In this document: positions 42,133 to 51,971 of the stretch, in pieces | Layout: the number at the start of each line of letters is the position of its first letter | How positions within the stretch are numbered: position 1 is the first letter of the stretch | NCBI RefSeq assembly: GCF_024171495.1 | Contig: NZ_JALJZW010000002.1 | Coordinates: 1 to 64,000, forward strand | Reading direction: 5' to 3' | DNA length: 64,000 nt | Source of the DNA: Deinococcus sp. HSC-46F16 | Lineage (GTDB): Bacteria; Deinococcota; Deinococci; Deinococcales; Deinococcaceae | Notes under the pieces: model-generated | Told to the model about the DNA's origin: nothing | Databases searched by the model: none | Seen by the model: only the letters and a program-made list of their open reading frames with translations | Position numbers and translations under genes: made by a program

Positions 42133-42525
42133 TCACGCCATCCGCACCCGGCTCGCATGCGCCGCCATCTGCCCCGCCGTCCACAGCGCCTCCCGCGCGT
42201 GCTCCAACAGCAGCTCCCCCACCGAGCGCCCCCCCACCCGCTGCCGCAAGTGCTCGGCGGTCAGGGCAGCGGCGGCCTCCACCTCCCACGCCGCGAGCCG
42301 GGTCAGCCCGGCGTCATCGGGCGGGGGGGGCGTGCGGGTGGCGGCGGCGATGTCCGCCCACAGCGCCCGCTTGCGTGCGGTCAGGCCCGCCGCCAGAGCA
42401 GCGATGCGGGGCGACGGCTGCCCATCGGCCAGCGCGAGGGCCGCCCGCACGCTGTAGTGCGGCCCCTCCTGCGCGTCGTGCAGCAGCCGGGCGAGGTCGG
42501 CAGGCGGCAGGGTCACCCCGCTCAC
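42133..42525 (-). CDS. hypothetical protein (helical)
   Basis: 130 aa, strongly helical and Ala-rich, with an N-terminal LARLLHDAQEGPHYSVRAAL and a C-terminal LLEHAREALWTAGQMAAHA. The helix pattern and the His-containing C terminus faintly recall DinB-type four-helix proteins, but this is not established. The start overlaps the upstream gene's stop by 4 bp. Confidence 0.55.
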   Translation of the reverse strand: MSGVTLPPADLARLLHDAQEGPHYSVRAALALADGQPSPRIAALAAGLTARKRALWADIAAATRTPPPPDDAGLTRLAAWEVEAAAALTAEHLRQRVGGRSVGELLLEHAREALWTAGQMAAHASRVRMA

Positions 42526-43022
42526 CGCACCAGCCGGAAGGTGTCGCCGTCGCGCACGAGTTGGCCCGCCTCCAGCATCCGCCGGGTCACCGTCCCCACC
42601 TGCTCGTCGGAAAGGGGCGAGAGGCGGCGCAGTTCCTCAGCGGTGAACTGCCCGCCCCGGCGGTAGGCGACCTTCAGGACCATGCGCTCCTGCACGTCGC
42701 CGCGTGCCGCCTGCCCCTCCCGCGAGCCGAACGAGCGCCACACCAGCCAGCCCACCAGCAGGCCGATCAGCAGCGCGACCGGAATCATCCGGGCGGCGAA
42801 CTCGGGATCGGCGATGCTCAGGGCGAGGGCGCTGAGGTTCTCCTGGGCTGCCCGCACCGCCGCCGCGCCCGCCCCGCCCGCCTCCAGGTCGCGCACGTCG
42901 CCGCGCTCGCGCAGGTAGCGCATCACGCCCGCCGTATTCCCGCGCACGTAAAAGGCGCTGTAGGCGATCAGGGCCGCGGAGGCCCCCGTGAGGACGGTGA
43001 CGAGCAGGCGCGGCGCATTCAT
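42522..43022 (-). CDS. hypothetical membrane protein with a winged-helix-like C terminus
   Basis: 166 aa. Two membrane helices (about 10-28 and 80-97, MIPVALLIGLLVGWLVW) flank an outside loop rich in Glu/Ala. The cytoplasmic C terminus (RGGQFTAEELRRLSPLSDEQVGTVTRRMLEAGQLV) has a helix-turn-helix-like layout. Co-translated with the next helical protein. Function unknown. Confidence 0.6.
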   Translation of the reverse strand: MNAPRLLVTVLTGASAALIAYSAFYVRGNTAGVMRYLRERGDVRDLEAGGAGAAAVRAAQENLSALALSIADPEFAARMIPVALLIGLLVGWLVWRSFGSREGQAARGDVQERMVLKVAYRRGGQFTAEELRRLSPLSDEQVGTVTRRMLEAGQLVRDGDTFRLVR

Positions 43023-43127
43023 GACCCCATGCTAGCCGCTCCCCCACGCCCGGCGCGGCAGCCCGGCTCACGGTGACACGCCGCGCGGAGGGAGGGTTCG
43101 ACCACAGACCCCGCGCTAGCCTGCCCT

Positions 43128-43859
<732 letters not shown>

Positions 43860-43870
43860 GAACCAAAGGA

Positions 43871-43904
43871 GGCCCCGCCGCGTCTTCCAGAGCGCGGCGG
43901 GGCC
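43871..43904. terminator. bidirectional terminator
   Basis: GGCCCCGCCGCG (43871-43882) pairs exactly with CGCGGCGGGGCC (43893-43904), then TTCCT. It sits between the convergent SDR and ferritin-like genes. Confidence 0.7.
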
Positions 43905-43914
43905 TTCCTGATCG

Positions 43915-44883
43915 TTACAGCCGCAGCAGAGCGCTGTAGTCGCCCGTCACGCTGTTCCCGCTCAGGCCGTCGGGGAAGAAGCCTCCCTTCGCCGTGCCCT
44001 GCGACAGGAAGACGATGTTCGCTACCTGACGCGGGGTGCGGCTGAAGGCCACCGCGTTCGCGTCGGTGGGCACGATGTTGGCGCTGCGGGCAGGAACGCC
44101 CGCGTTGCCGGTCGCGGTGACGCCCTGGTCGCGGTCGTCCGCACCGTCGACCGAGTCGCGAAGGTTGCTGATCGCCTGCACGACCGCTTCCACGTTCAGC
44201 CCTGCGGCGGCGGCCTCGCCCCGGCGGCGGTAAAGCTGGGTGCGGATGGACCCGGCGTGGTAGGACTCGACCGCCAGGATTCCGGCGGCCTGTTCGAGGT
44301 TGCCGTTCGCGCTGTCGTCGAAGATGAGGCGGGCCGCGCCCTTGTAGGCGGTCACGCCCACGTCCTCGAAGATAAATGCGCCGTGCAGGAAGAACAGCTC
44401 GTTCGCGTAGGGGTTGAAGCCGGTGATCGCCCCACCCGAGGCCGCCCGCCCCGCCGCGTCAAAGGCCGGGCCGAGGTCCAGCCGGGGCTGCGCGACGGCA
44501 TTCGCCCCCAGCACGGTGCGGATGAAGCGCACGTGCGCCAGCTCGTCGTCGGCGATCTCGTTCGCCATCGCCAGCATGTCGCCGGTCAGGCCGGGCACGG
44601 TGGCGCCGCCGCGTCCAGTAAAGCCCGCAGGCAGGATGACCTTGCCCGCGTCGCCGCCCGCCGCCGTCAGCTCGTCGAGGCGGCCGACCGCCGCGAGGTA
44701 GAAGGCCGCTTCGAGGTATTCGAGGTTGAGGGCGAAGTTGAAGATGGCGGCGTCGAGGTTGGCCTTGCGCGGCGTCGTGGCGATCACGTTGGTGCAGCCG
44801 GACAGCACGGCGCCCGCGCCCATCAGGCCAGCCATCCCCAGGAACTTGCGGCGGGTGCTCGTGCCTTGCGTGTCGTTGCTCAT
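43915..44883 (-). CDS. ferritin-like domain protein, Tat-exported lipoprotein
   Basis: 322 aa. The N terminus has a twin-arginine motif (TRRKFLGMAGLMGAG) and a lipobox LSGC, so it should leave folded through Tat and be lipidated. The mature part is a ferritin-like helix bundle with LNLEYLEAAFYLAAVG, NEIADDELAHVRFIR and AVESYHAGSIRTQLYRR, resembling desiccation-related (Pcc13-62-type) proteins. Tat and Lgt genes lie within 4 kb. Whether the Glu/His set binds a metal is not certain. Confidence 0.85.
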   Translation of the reverse strand: MSNDTQGTSTRRKFLGMAGLMGAGAVLSGCTNVIATTPRKANLDAAIFNFALNLEYLEAAFYLAAVGRLDELTAAGGDAGKVILPAGFTGRGGATVPGLTGDMLAMANEIADDELAHVRFIRTVLGANAVAQPRLDLGPAFDAAGRAASGGAITGFNPYANELFFLHGAFIFEDVGVTAYKGAARLIFDDSANGNLEQAAGILAVESYHAGSIRTQLYRRRGEAAAAGLNVEAVVQAISNLRDSVDGADDRDQGVTATGNAGVPARSANIVPTDANAVAFSRTPRQVANIVFLSQGTAKGGFFPDGLSGNSVTGDYSALLRL

Positions 44884-45081
44884 GTCGGGGTCCTCCGGGA
44901 GGGAAAGGGGCAAAGGGACGGTTCAGCGGCCACCGAAGACCAGCACCCACCCGCCGAAGCAGGCTGGGAGGGCCTGTCCGTGTTTGGAGAGGTCGGGGGT
45001 CTTCTGGAGGGCTGTATCCCAGCCGGGGAAGATTGGATCAGGCCCCACGCAACGATGAAGGGGCGATGAACCCCCGGCCCG

Positions 45082-45741
45082 TCAGAGCGGCTGCACGAAC
45101 AGCGGGGGGGTCGTGGGCTGCGGGCTGCCTCCGGGCGGCTCCACGCTGACCGCCAGGGTGGAACCGGGGGCCAGGGTGACCAGCAGGCCGCGCTCGAAGG
45201 TCCCCAGGGAAACGGGCGTGCCGTTCTCGATGCGCCACAGTTGATAGGTCCGCTCGGGGGGCAGGGGGCGCGAGAGGTGCACGTAGACCCGGCCCTCCGG
45301 CAGCCGCACCAGGGTTCCGACGCGCTCGCCGTCCGCCTCCAGGGACCGCTCGACGGCGCCGGGTGTTTCCAGGTACGCCTCCAGCGGGTCAGGCTGCGGG
45401 CGCGGCAGCAACGCAAACACCAGCGCCAGCGCGGCGACGAGGCCCACAGCAATTGGCCAGCGGCGCGGCGGGCGGGCGGGCGGGAGAGGGGCCGGGGCCA
45501 CGTGCGGCACAGGCCCCCCCTCCGCCCGCACCCGCGCCAGCAGCGCGTCCTCGGCCCCAGCGGGCAGCGGCACCGCCGCCGGGTCGAGGTCGTCCAGCAG
45601 CAGCGCGAGCGCGTCCAGGTCAGCCCGCAGCTCGGCCCGCAGCGCCGGGTCGCGGGCCAGCTCGGCCTCAACCCGCGCCGCCTCCGCCGGGGAGAGGGTC
45701 CCCAGGGCGTAGGCCAGCAGGTCGTCGCGGTCGGGCGTCAT
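45082..45741 (-). CDS. anti-sigma factor (RskA-type)
   Basis: 219 aa. Cytoplasmic N-terminal domain (DDLLAYALGTLSPAEAARVEAEL) of the zinc-free anti-sigma type, one membrane helix near residues 95-112 (WPIAVGLVAALALVFALLP), then an extracytoplasmic RskA C-terminal beta domain (VYVHLSRPLPPERTYQLWRI). The ATG overlaps the sigma factor stop (ATGA). Regulated proteolysis is the usual release path. Confidence 0.88.
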   Translation of the reverse strand: MTPDRDDLLAYALGTLSPAEAARVEAELARDPALRAELRADLDALALLLDDLDPAAVPLPAGAEDALLARVRAEGGPVPHVAPAPLPPARPPRRWPIAVGLVAALALVFALLPRPQPDPLEAYLETPGAVERSLEADGERVGTLVRLPEGRVYVHLSRPLPPERTYQLWRIENGTPVSLGTFERGLLVTLAPGSTLAVSVEPPGGSPQPTTPPLFVQPL

Positions 45742-46298
45742 GGGGTGTCCTCTCCTTTACCTGATGCCGGGCGCAGCGCCCCGCGCATCCGCTCCAGCGC
45801 CGAGCGCAGGCGGGACTTGACCGTGCCCAGCGGCAGCCCGGTCAGCGCGGCAAGTTCCGAGTGCGAGTGCCCCCGGTAGTACGCCAGTTCGATCAGCTCG
45901 CGCTGCGCGGGGTCCAGCACGCCCAGGGCGCGGCCCGCCAGCAAGCGGCCCTCATGGTCGGGGGCGGGGGTGGGCGTGTCCCAGTCGGCCAGCTCCAGGC
46001 CTGCATCCGGGCGGTCGCGCAGGTGCTGGAGAAAGCGGTGGTGCGCGATGCTCACCAGCCACGTCTTCGCCCGTGCCCGCGAGGGGTCAAATCTCCCCGC
46101 GTGCCGCCACGCATTGAAAAAGGCGTCCTGCACGCAGGCGTCCACGTCCTCGCGCTGGCGCAGCATTCGGTAGCCCAGGGCGGTGAGCAGCCGCACGTAG
46201 CGGCGGTGCAGCTCTACCAGCGCGGCCTCGTCGCCCCCGGCCATCTGCCGCAGCAGCGTCTCGTCGGTGGGTTCGGCGGGCGGCGGCTCGGCGGACAT
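45738..46298 (-). CDS. ECF sigma factor (SigK-like)
   Basis: 186 aa. Region 2 (ALVELHRRYVRLLTALGYRML, DVDACVQDAFFNAWRHAGRF) and region 4 (LDPAQRELIELAYYRGHSHSELAALTGLPLGTVKSRL) are complete. ATG at 46298 was chosen as the usual ECF start. Upstream is tatA (37 bp) and downstream the cognate anti-sigma. The partner layout indicates an RskA-SigK-type module. Targets are not identified; the ferritin-like gene downstream is a candidate. Confidence 0.9.
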   Translation of the reverse strand: MSAEPPPAEPTDETLLRQMAGGDEAALVELHRRYVRLLTALGYRMLRQREDVDACVQDAFFNAWRHAGRFDPSRARAKTWLVSIAHHRFLQHLRDRPDAGLELADWDTPTPAPDHEGRLLAGRALGVLDPAQRELIELAYYRGHSHSELAALTGLPLGTVKSRLRSALERMRGALRPASGKGEDTP

Positions 46299-46335
46299 GG
46301 GGTGTGGGCAGGCTAGCACCCCAGGTGGGGCCGGG

Positions 46336-46521
46336 TCACGGACGGTCGCGCACGTCCTCCAGCCCGCCGCGCAGTTCGTCGGTGACTTGGGCAGTGGTGC
46401 GGCGGAATTCACGCAGGGCCTGCCCCACCGTCCGGCCGAGTTCGGGCAGCTTGCGCGGGCCGAAGACCAGCAACGCGACCACCGCGATCATCATCAGTTC
46501 AGCAGCTCCGATATTGGGCAT
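46336..46521 (-). CDS. tatA: TatA/TatB-family protein translocase subunit (copy 1)
   Basis: 61 aa: one helix (ELMMIAVVALLVFGPRKLPELG) with the FGPRKLPELG hinge, then an amphipathic helix. ATG at 46521 is preferred because AAGGAG lies 8 nt ahead; an in-frame GTG two codons earlier is too close to it. On the same strand as the sigma factor. Could be TatA or TatB. Confidence 0.88.
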   Translation of the reverse strand: MPNIGAAELMMIAVVALLVFGPRKLPELGRTVGQALREFRRTTAQVTDELRGGLEDVRDRP

Positions 46522-46785
46522 AGTCACCGCTCCTTTCGCCGCCCTGGGGACGGTTCACCCGGCTGTATGCGCGGGAGGCATGGCTGGATGACCCCGGAGC
46601 AGGCACCTTCAGGCTTGATGAGGGTGGAGCGGGCATCCAAGGACCGCGCGGCCGCATAAGGGTGGGCAGGACCCAAGCGGCCCGCCGCACACGGTCGCCC
46701 CTCATCCCGCCGCGTTACCCTGAGAGGTCCCCGGCGGAGCCCGTCTCCCGCCCCCACCCTGCTTTCCCCCTCCGGAGGTTGCGCC

Positions 46786-47034
46786 ATGCCCGGTCCCATG
46801 GAACTGATTCTGCTTCTGCTCGTCGTCGCCCTGATTTTCGGGGCCAAGAAACTGCCTGAACTCGGCAAAGGGTTGGGGCAGGGCATCCGCGAGTTCAAGA
46901 GCGAGACCCGAGACCCCGCCCCGCCCCCCCAGGCCACCACGCCCCTGAGCGACGTGACGGTCACCGACGTGCAGGCCCGCCCGCTGGACGCCGACCCTGC
47001 CCCGGCCGCCGCCGAGCGCGACCACCGCGCCTGA
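46786..47034 (+). CDS. tatA: TatA-family protein translocase subunit (copy 2)
   Basis: 82 aa: helix MELILLLLVVALIFGAKKLPELG with FGAKKLPELG hinge, amphipathic helix, then a Pro/Ala-rich tail. ATG follows GGAGG. Eighteen bp before tatC, so the two form an operon. The tail is longer than copy 1. Confidence 0.9.
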   Translation: MPGPMELILLLLVVALIFGAKKLPELGKGLGQGIREFKSETRDPAPPPQATTPLSDVTVTDVQARPLDADPAPAAAERDHRA

Positions 47035-47052
47035 GCCCAGGAGAACCCGCCC

Positions 47053-47841
47053 ATGACGAGGCCCGTGTCTCCGCCCCCACCGGGTGAACTCCACAGTGCC
47101 CCGCTGCTGGACCATCTGGAGGAACTGCGTAAGCGGCTGCTCTACAGCCTGGTTTTCCTGGCCCTGGGCATGGTGGCCGCGTTTCAGTACCGCTTTCAAC
47201 TCATCGAGCTGATCAAGGCGCCGCTGCGGGCCTCCGAGCAGTTCCAGCTCGGCAACGTGAAGCTCGTGACGGTCAACCTCACCGACCAGTTTCTGCTGAG
47301 CCTGCAACTGTCGTTCTGGGCGGGGCTGGCGCTTGCCCTGCCGCTGATCCTGTGGCAGGTGTGGGCTTTTATCGCGCCGGGCCTGTACGCCCACGAGCGG
47401 CGCTGGGCGCTGCCCTTCATCCTGGGAGCGGGGCTGTCTTTCCTGGCGGGGGCGGCGTTCGGGTATACGTTCGTGCTGCCCGCGATGGTGCGCTTTCTGC
47501 TGGACTTTCTGGGCGGCACGGTCGAGCAGATGCAGAGCCTCGCCAATTTGGTGGGGCTCTTTACCAGCTTCCTGATCGCCTTCGGGCTGGCCTTCGAGAT
47601 GCCCATTCTGGCGGTGATCCTCACGCGCATCGGGCTGGTCAACCACGTGATGTTGCGCCGGGCCTGGCGCATTGCTCTGGTCGTAGTGCTGCTGTTCGCA
47701 GCCTTTATCACGCCCACGCCGGACCCCTTCAACATGCTGCTGGTGGGCGTGCCGCTGTACGCCCTGTACGAGCTGGGCATCCTGCTCTCGCGCCTCTTCC
47801 GGGTGGTGCCGCAGGAGGACGAGGCCGCGCTGGGCGCTTGA
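47053..47841 (+). CDS. tatC: Tat translocase subunit TatC
   Basis: 262 aa, six membrane segments. TatC signature at the N terminus (LLDHLEELRKRLLYSL), then FIAPGLYAHERR in the first cytoplasmic loop and FGLAFEMPILAVIL in the later half. Receptor for RR signal peptides. Follows tatA and ends at a strong terminator. Confidence 0.95.
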   Translation: MTRPVSPPPPGELHSAPLLDHLEELRKRLLYSLVFLALGMVAAFQYRFQLIELIKAPLRASEQFQLGNVKLVTVNLTDQFLLSLQLSFWAGLALALPLILWQVWAFIAPGLYAHERRWALPFILGAGLSFLAGAAFGYTFVLPAMVRFLLDFLGGTVEQMQSLANLVGLFTSFLIAFGLAFEMPILAVILTRIGLVNHVMLRRAWRIALVVVLLFAAFITPTPDPFNMLLVGVPLYALYELGILLSRLFRVVPQEDEAALGA

Positions 47842-47855
47842 GTCTCCTTTCCCGG

Positions 47856-47887
47856 AGCCCGGTCCCCGCAGGCCGGGCTTGGTCTTT
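47856..47887 (+). terminator. terminator of the tatAC operon
   Basis: AGCCCGG (47856-47862) pairs with CCGGGCT (47873-47879), followed by TGGTCTTT. It lies 15 bp after the tatC stop. Confidence 0.75.
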
Positions 47888-47931
47888 GCCGCGCCTTCAC
47901 GGTTGCATTCGCCCTACACTGCTCCTGACTT

Positions 47932-48885
<954 letters not shown>

Positions 48886-49006
48886 TCTGTATGGCTGTTC
48901 CCCCACATCGGCTTCAATTCGCTCTGCTGCCGGAGAGCTTAACTGGCGGCCGTGAAACGCCGCAGTGGGGCGCCATGTTGTGTGTCCTCCTCGGGGCAGG
49001 AGTGTC

Positions 49007-49672
49007 ATGGCCACGGTCCTGATCGTGGATGATGACCCGGCCATCGTGGAGGTGCTCACGGCGTACCTCGCGGCGGAGGGTCACTCGGTGGTGATGGAGG
49101 AAGATGGCTTGGCTGCCCTGCCCCTGCTCGCCCGCGCGGACGTGGCGATCATCGACTGGATGCTGCCGGGCATGACGGGGGTGGAACTAACCGCGTACGC
49201 CCGCCGCGAGCACCCACAACTGCCGGTGCTCCTGCTCACGGCCCGGGGCGAGGTGGAGGACCGCTTGGAGGGGCTGAACGCCGGCGCGGACGATTACGTG
49301 GTCAAACCCTTCAGTCCGCGCGAGGTGGTGGCCCGTATCCGGGCCCTGTTGCGCCGGGTGGGTGTCCGGGAACGCATTGAGGCTGGGCCGCTCACGCTCG
49401 ATCTGGCCGGTCGATCGGTCGCGTTGCACGGTCAACCCGTGGCATTGTCCCGCACGGAATTCGATTTGCTGGCGACGCTCGCGCAGCATCCCGGGCTGGT
49501 CTGGTCACGGGAGCGGCTGCTGGAACGGGTCTGGGGTCCAGAGTATCCGGGGGTGGCACGGGTGGTGGATGTTCACATCACGGCGGTGCGCCGCAAACTC
49601 AGGGATGATCCGGACGCCCCGCAGTTCATTGAGACCGTGCGGGGGCTGGGGTACCGCTTCCGGGAGGACTGA
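49007..49672 (+). CDS. OmpR-family response regulator
   Basis: 221 aa. Receiver domain 1-120 with acidic pocket VDDDP, phosphoacceptor Asp50 (AIIDWMLPGMTG), Thr in LLLTARG and Lys in VVKPFSP. Winged-helix DNA-binding domain 130-220 (SRTEFDLLATL, VVDVHITAVRRKL, GLGYRF). ATG at 49007 has AGGAG nearby. The stop abuts the histidine kinase start. Confidence 0.94.
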   Translation: MATVLIVDDDPAIVEVLTAYLAAEGHSVVMEEDGLAALPLLARADVAIIDWMLPGMTGVELTAYARREHPQLPVLLLTARGEVEDRLEGLNAGADDYVVKPFSPREVVARIRALLRRVGVRERIEAGPLTLDLAGRSVALHGQPVALSRTEFDLLATLAQHPGLVWSRERLLERVWGPEYPGVARVVDVHITAVRRKLRDDPDAPQFIETVRGLGYRFRED

Positions 49673-50776
49673 ATGCGCCTGTTTCCACGCTTGCTGCTCA
49701 ACCACCTGGTGGTCGTCACGGTGACGGCTGCCGTCCTGCTGGTCGCGGCGGAGCTGGCGGCCCATCCGTTCATTCAGCGGCACGTGCAGGAGATGATCGA
49801 CCTCATCGGCCCCGAGGGGGGAGTGCTGCGGGAGGACCTCACGCACGGAATGCGGGACACCCTGACCCGGGCCCTGATGGCCGCGCTGCCCCTGGCCCTT
49901 CTGGTGGCCACCGTCACCGCCTGGGTAGCGGCCCGGCGCGTGACGGCCTCGGTGCGGTCACTTCAGGCGGGCAGTCGGTCCATCGCCAGCGGCGAGTACA
50001 GCCGCCGCCTGCCCGAGACCGGGCAGGACGAGCTGGCGGGCCTCGCGCGGAGTTTCAATACCATGGCGGGTGCCCTGGAGCGGGTAGAGCAGACACGGGT
50101 GGAATTGATCGGCAACGTGGCGCATGAGTTGCGAACGCCTGTGGCAGCGGTGCGCGGGTACGCGGAGGCCGCTCAGGATGGAGTCTTGCCCTCGGAGCAG
50201 GCCCTGAACGCCATCGCACGGGAGGTGGCCGGCATGGAACGTCTCGTCCATGACCTCAGCCTGGTCAGCCGTGTCGAAAGCGGGCGGGTGGACCTGCACC
50301 TCACGGCGGTTCCGGTGAGTGACCTGCTCGTGCAGGCCCGGGAGCGTTTCCAGATGGCCTTTGAGGACCGGGGGATCACGCTGCAGATGAACACGCCACC
50401 CCCCGAAATCAGGGTCCACGTCGATCCCCAGCGCGCTCAACAGGTACTCGCGAACTTGCTGAGCAATGCACTCAGGTACACCCCGCCGGGCGGAAAGGCG
50501 TGGGTCTCGGCGGCCGTGCAAGGGCGGCACCTGACCATCTCGGTCACAGACACAGGACCGGGAATTGCCCCGGAGCACCTCGAGCGCGTCTTCGAGCGTT
50601 TCTTCCGTGCGGACCTTGCCCGGACACGGGGTGATGGGAGTGGCGTGGGGCTGACGATCGCCCGCGGTCTGGCCCGGGCGATGCAGGGCGACCTCAGGGT
50701 GAATTCCAGGCCCGGACAAGGGGCCTCCTTCCACTGGAGAATGCCCCTGAGCCCGGAGCTGCCACACCCGCAGTGA
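49673..50776 (+). CDS. sensor histidine kinase (BaeS-like)
   Basis: 367 aa. Two membrane helices (about 10-30 and 65-85), short periplasmic loop, HAMP linker (VRSLQAGSRSIASGEYSRRL), H-box with His151 (NVAHELRTPVAAV), N-box (LLSNALRYTPPGG), G boxes (DTGPGI, GSGVGLTIARGLA). Partner of the upstream regulator with no gap. The signal is not evident. A hairpin-rich spacer follows. Confidence 0.93.
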   Translation: MRLFPRLLLNHLVVVTVTAAVLLVAAELAAHPFIQRHVQEMIDLIGPEGGVLREDLTHGMRDTLTRALMAALPLALLVATVTAWVAARRVTASVRSLQAGSRSIASGEYSRRLPETGQDELAGLARSFNTMAGALERVEQTRVELIGNVAHELRTPVAAVRGYAEAAQDGVLPSEQALNAIAREVAGMERLVHDLSLVSRVESGRVDLHLTAVPVSDLLVQARERFQMAFEDRGITLQMNTPPPEIRVHVDPQRAQQVLANLLSNALRYTPPGGKAWVSAAVQGRHLTISVTDTGPGIAPEHLERVFERFFRADLARTRGDGSGVGLTIARGLARAMQGDLRVNSRPGQGASFHWRMPLSPELPHPQ

Positions 50777-50847
50777 ACGCTCGGGGAAGCACGGCTGTTC
50801 CCGGCAACTGCGCTTCCCCAGCAGCGTCCTTTGCGCGAGAATGCTCA

Positions 50848-50863
50848 CCAGTTCCGTAACTGG
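50848..50863. promoter_or_regulatory. perfect palindrome just upstream of the kinase gene
   Basis: CCAGTTCCGTAACTGG has 6-bp arms CCAGTT/AACTGG around CCGT. It overlaps the start of the Shine-Dalgarno (GGAGGAG) and ends 13 bp before the ATG of the kinase. It could be a protein operator or an RNA hairpin over the ribosome site. Confidence 0.45.
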
Positions 50864-50876
50864 AGGAGTTCGTGTC

Positions 50877-51971
50877 ATGACGTTACCCGCGGCTTTGCCC
50901 ACCATCAGCACGCACCCCGCCTTGTTTCTGGACGGGCTAACCCTGGACGGCAGTTGGCGCGTGACGGGCCGGGCGACCACAGTCAGGGGACAACCCGCGG
51001 GCGGGCATCAATCGGTCGGGTACTTCGCCGAACGCGCCGACGGGCACCAGGGGTTTCTCAAAGCCATCGACCTGTCCCGACTGATCCAGGCCCAGAACGT
51101 CATGCGGGCCCTTCAGGAGGTCACCGAGCAGTTCAATTTCGAGGTGAGCTTGCTCGAGCAGTGCTGTGATATGCGGCTGAGCCGGGTGGTGCACGCGATT
51201 GACCATGGGGAACACCGGGTTCCGGGCGCCCTCGTGCCGGTCCCGTACATCATTTTCGACCGGGCGGACGGCGATGTCCGCGACCATCTGGAAGCGACGA
51301 CCATCGACGACGTCTGGCTGTTGCGGTGCGTTCATCATGTGGCGGTGGGTCTGCACCAGCTCCACACCTCGAAGTTTGCCCACAATGACATCAAACCGGC
51401 CAACGTCCTCGTGTTCGCGGCTATGGGTTCGAAAATCGGGGATCTGGGAACGGCCGTGGACGCCTCCGGCATGTCCCCGCACGGTGACAAGGCGTTCGCG
51501 GGAAGCTGGGACTGCGCGCCTCCGGAAGTGCCCTATCTGGCTGAGCCAGCAGATGCCTGGCAGCACGGGCGGCGCTGTGACCTGTACATGCTAGGTGGAC
51601 TCATCACCTTCCTGTTCACGCATCAGCACTTCAATACCTTCCTGAAACAGGAGCTCTCAGAGGACATGATGCCCCTCTTCTGGGGCGGCGACTTTACCGG
51701 GTCCTTTGAGGAGGCGCTGCCGCATCTGCTGGGCGCCTACGACCGGGCCAGCCGGAACGTGGGCGACACCCTGAGGGCCCGGCTACCGGGCACAGTCGCC
51801 ACCGAGGTGCTGCAGAGTGTGCGCGAGCTGTGTCATCCGGAGCCAGCACGCCGGGGGCATCCCCGGAACTTGTCTGGCCTGAATCCTCTGGGTCTGGAGC
51901 GGTACATCAGTTTGTATGACCGCCTGGTGCTGAAAGCGAGTCTGGCGCGGGCACGCCAGAACACTCCATGA
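50877..51971 (+). CDS. eukaryotic-type Ser/Thr protein kinase
   Basis: 364 aa soluble kinase. Likely ATP-binding Lys62 (GFLKAID). The catalytic loop is AHNDIKPANVLV (HRD replaced by HND, with Asp171, Lys173 and Asn176), the metal loop is GDLGTA (Asp189, DLG instead of DFG), and an APPE/DLYMLG helix-F pair follows. So the active site is complete but divergent. No membrane segment or PASTA domain. ATG at 50877 has GGAGGAG at 8 nt. The stop overlaps the TPR gene, so the two are co-translated. Confidence 0.82.
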   Translation: MTLPAALPTISTHPALFLDGLTLDGSWRVTGRATTVRGQPAGGHQSVGYFAERADGHQGFLKAIDLSRLIQAQNVMRALQEVTEQFNFEVSLLEQCCDMRLSRVVHAIDHGEHRVPGALVPVPYIIFDRADGDVRDHLEATTIDDVWLLRCVHHVAVGLHQLHTSKFAHNDIKPANVLVFAAMGSKIGDLGTAVDASGMSPHGDKAFAGSWDCAPPEVPYLAEPADAWQHGRRCDLYMLGGLITFLFTHQHFNTFLKQELSEDMMPLFWGGDFTGSFEEALPHLLGAYDRASRNVGDTLRARLPGTVATEVLQSVRELCHPEPARRGHPRNLSGLNPLGLERYISLYDRLVLKASLARARQNTP

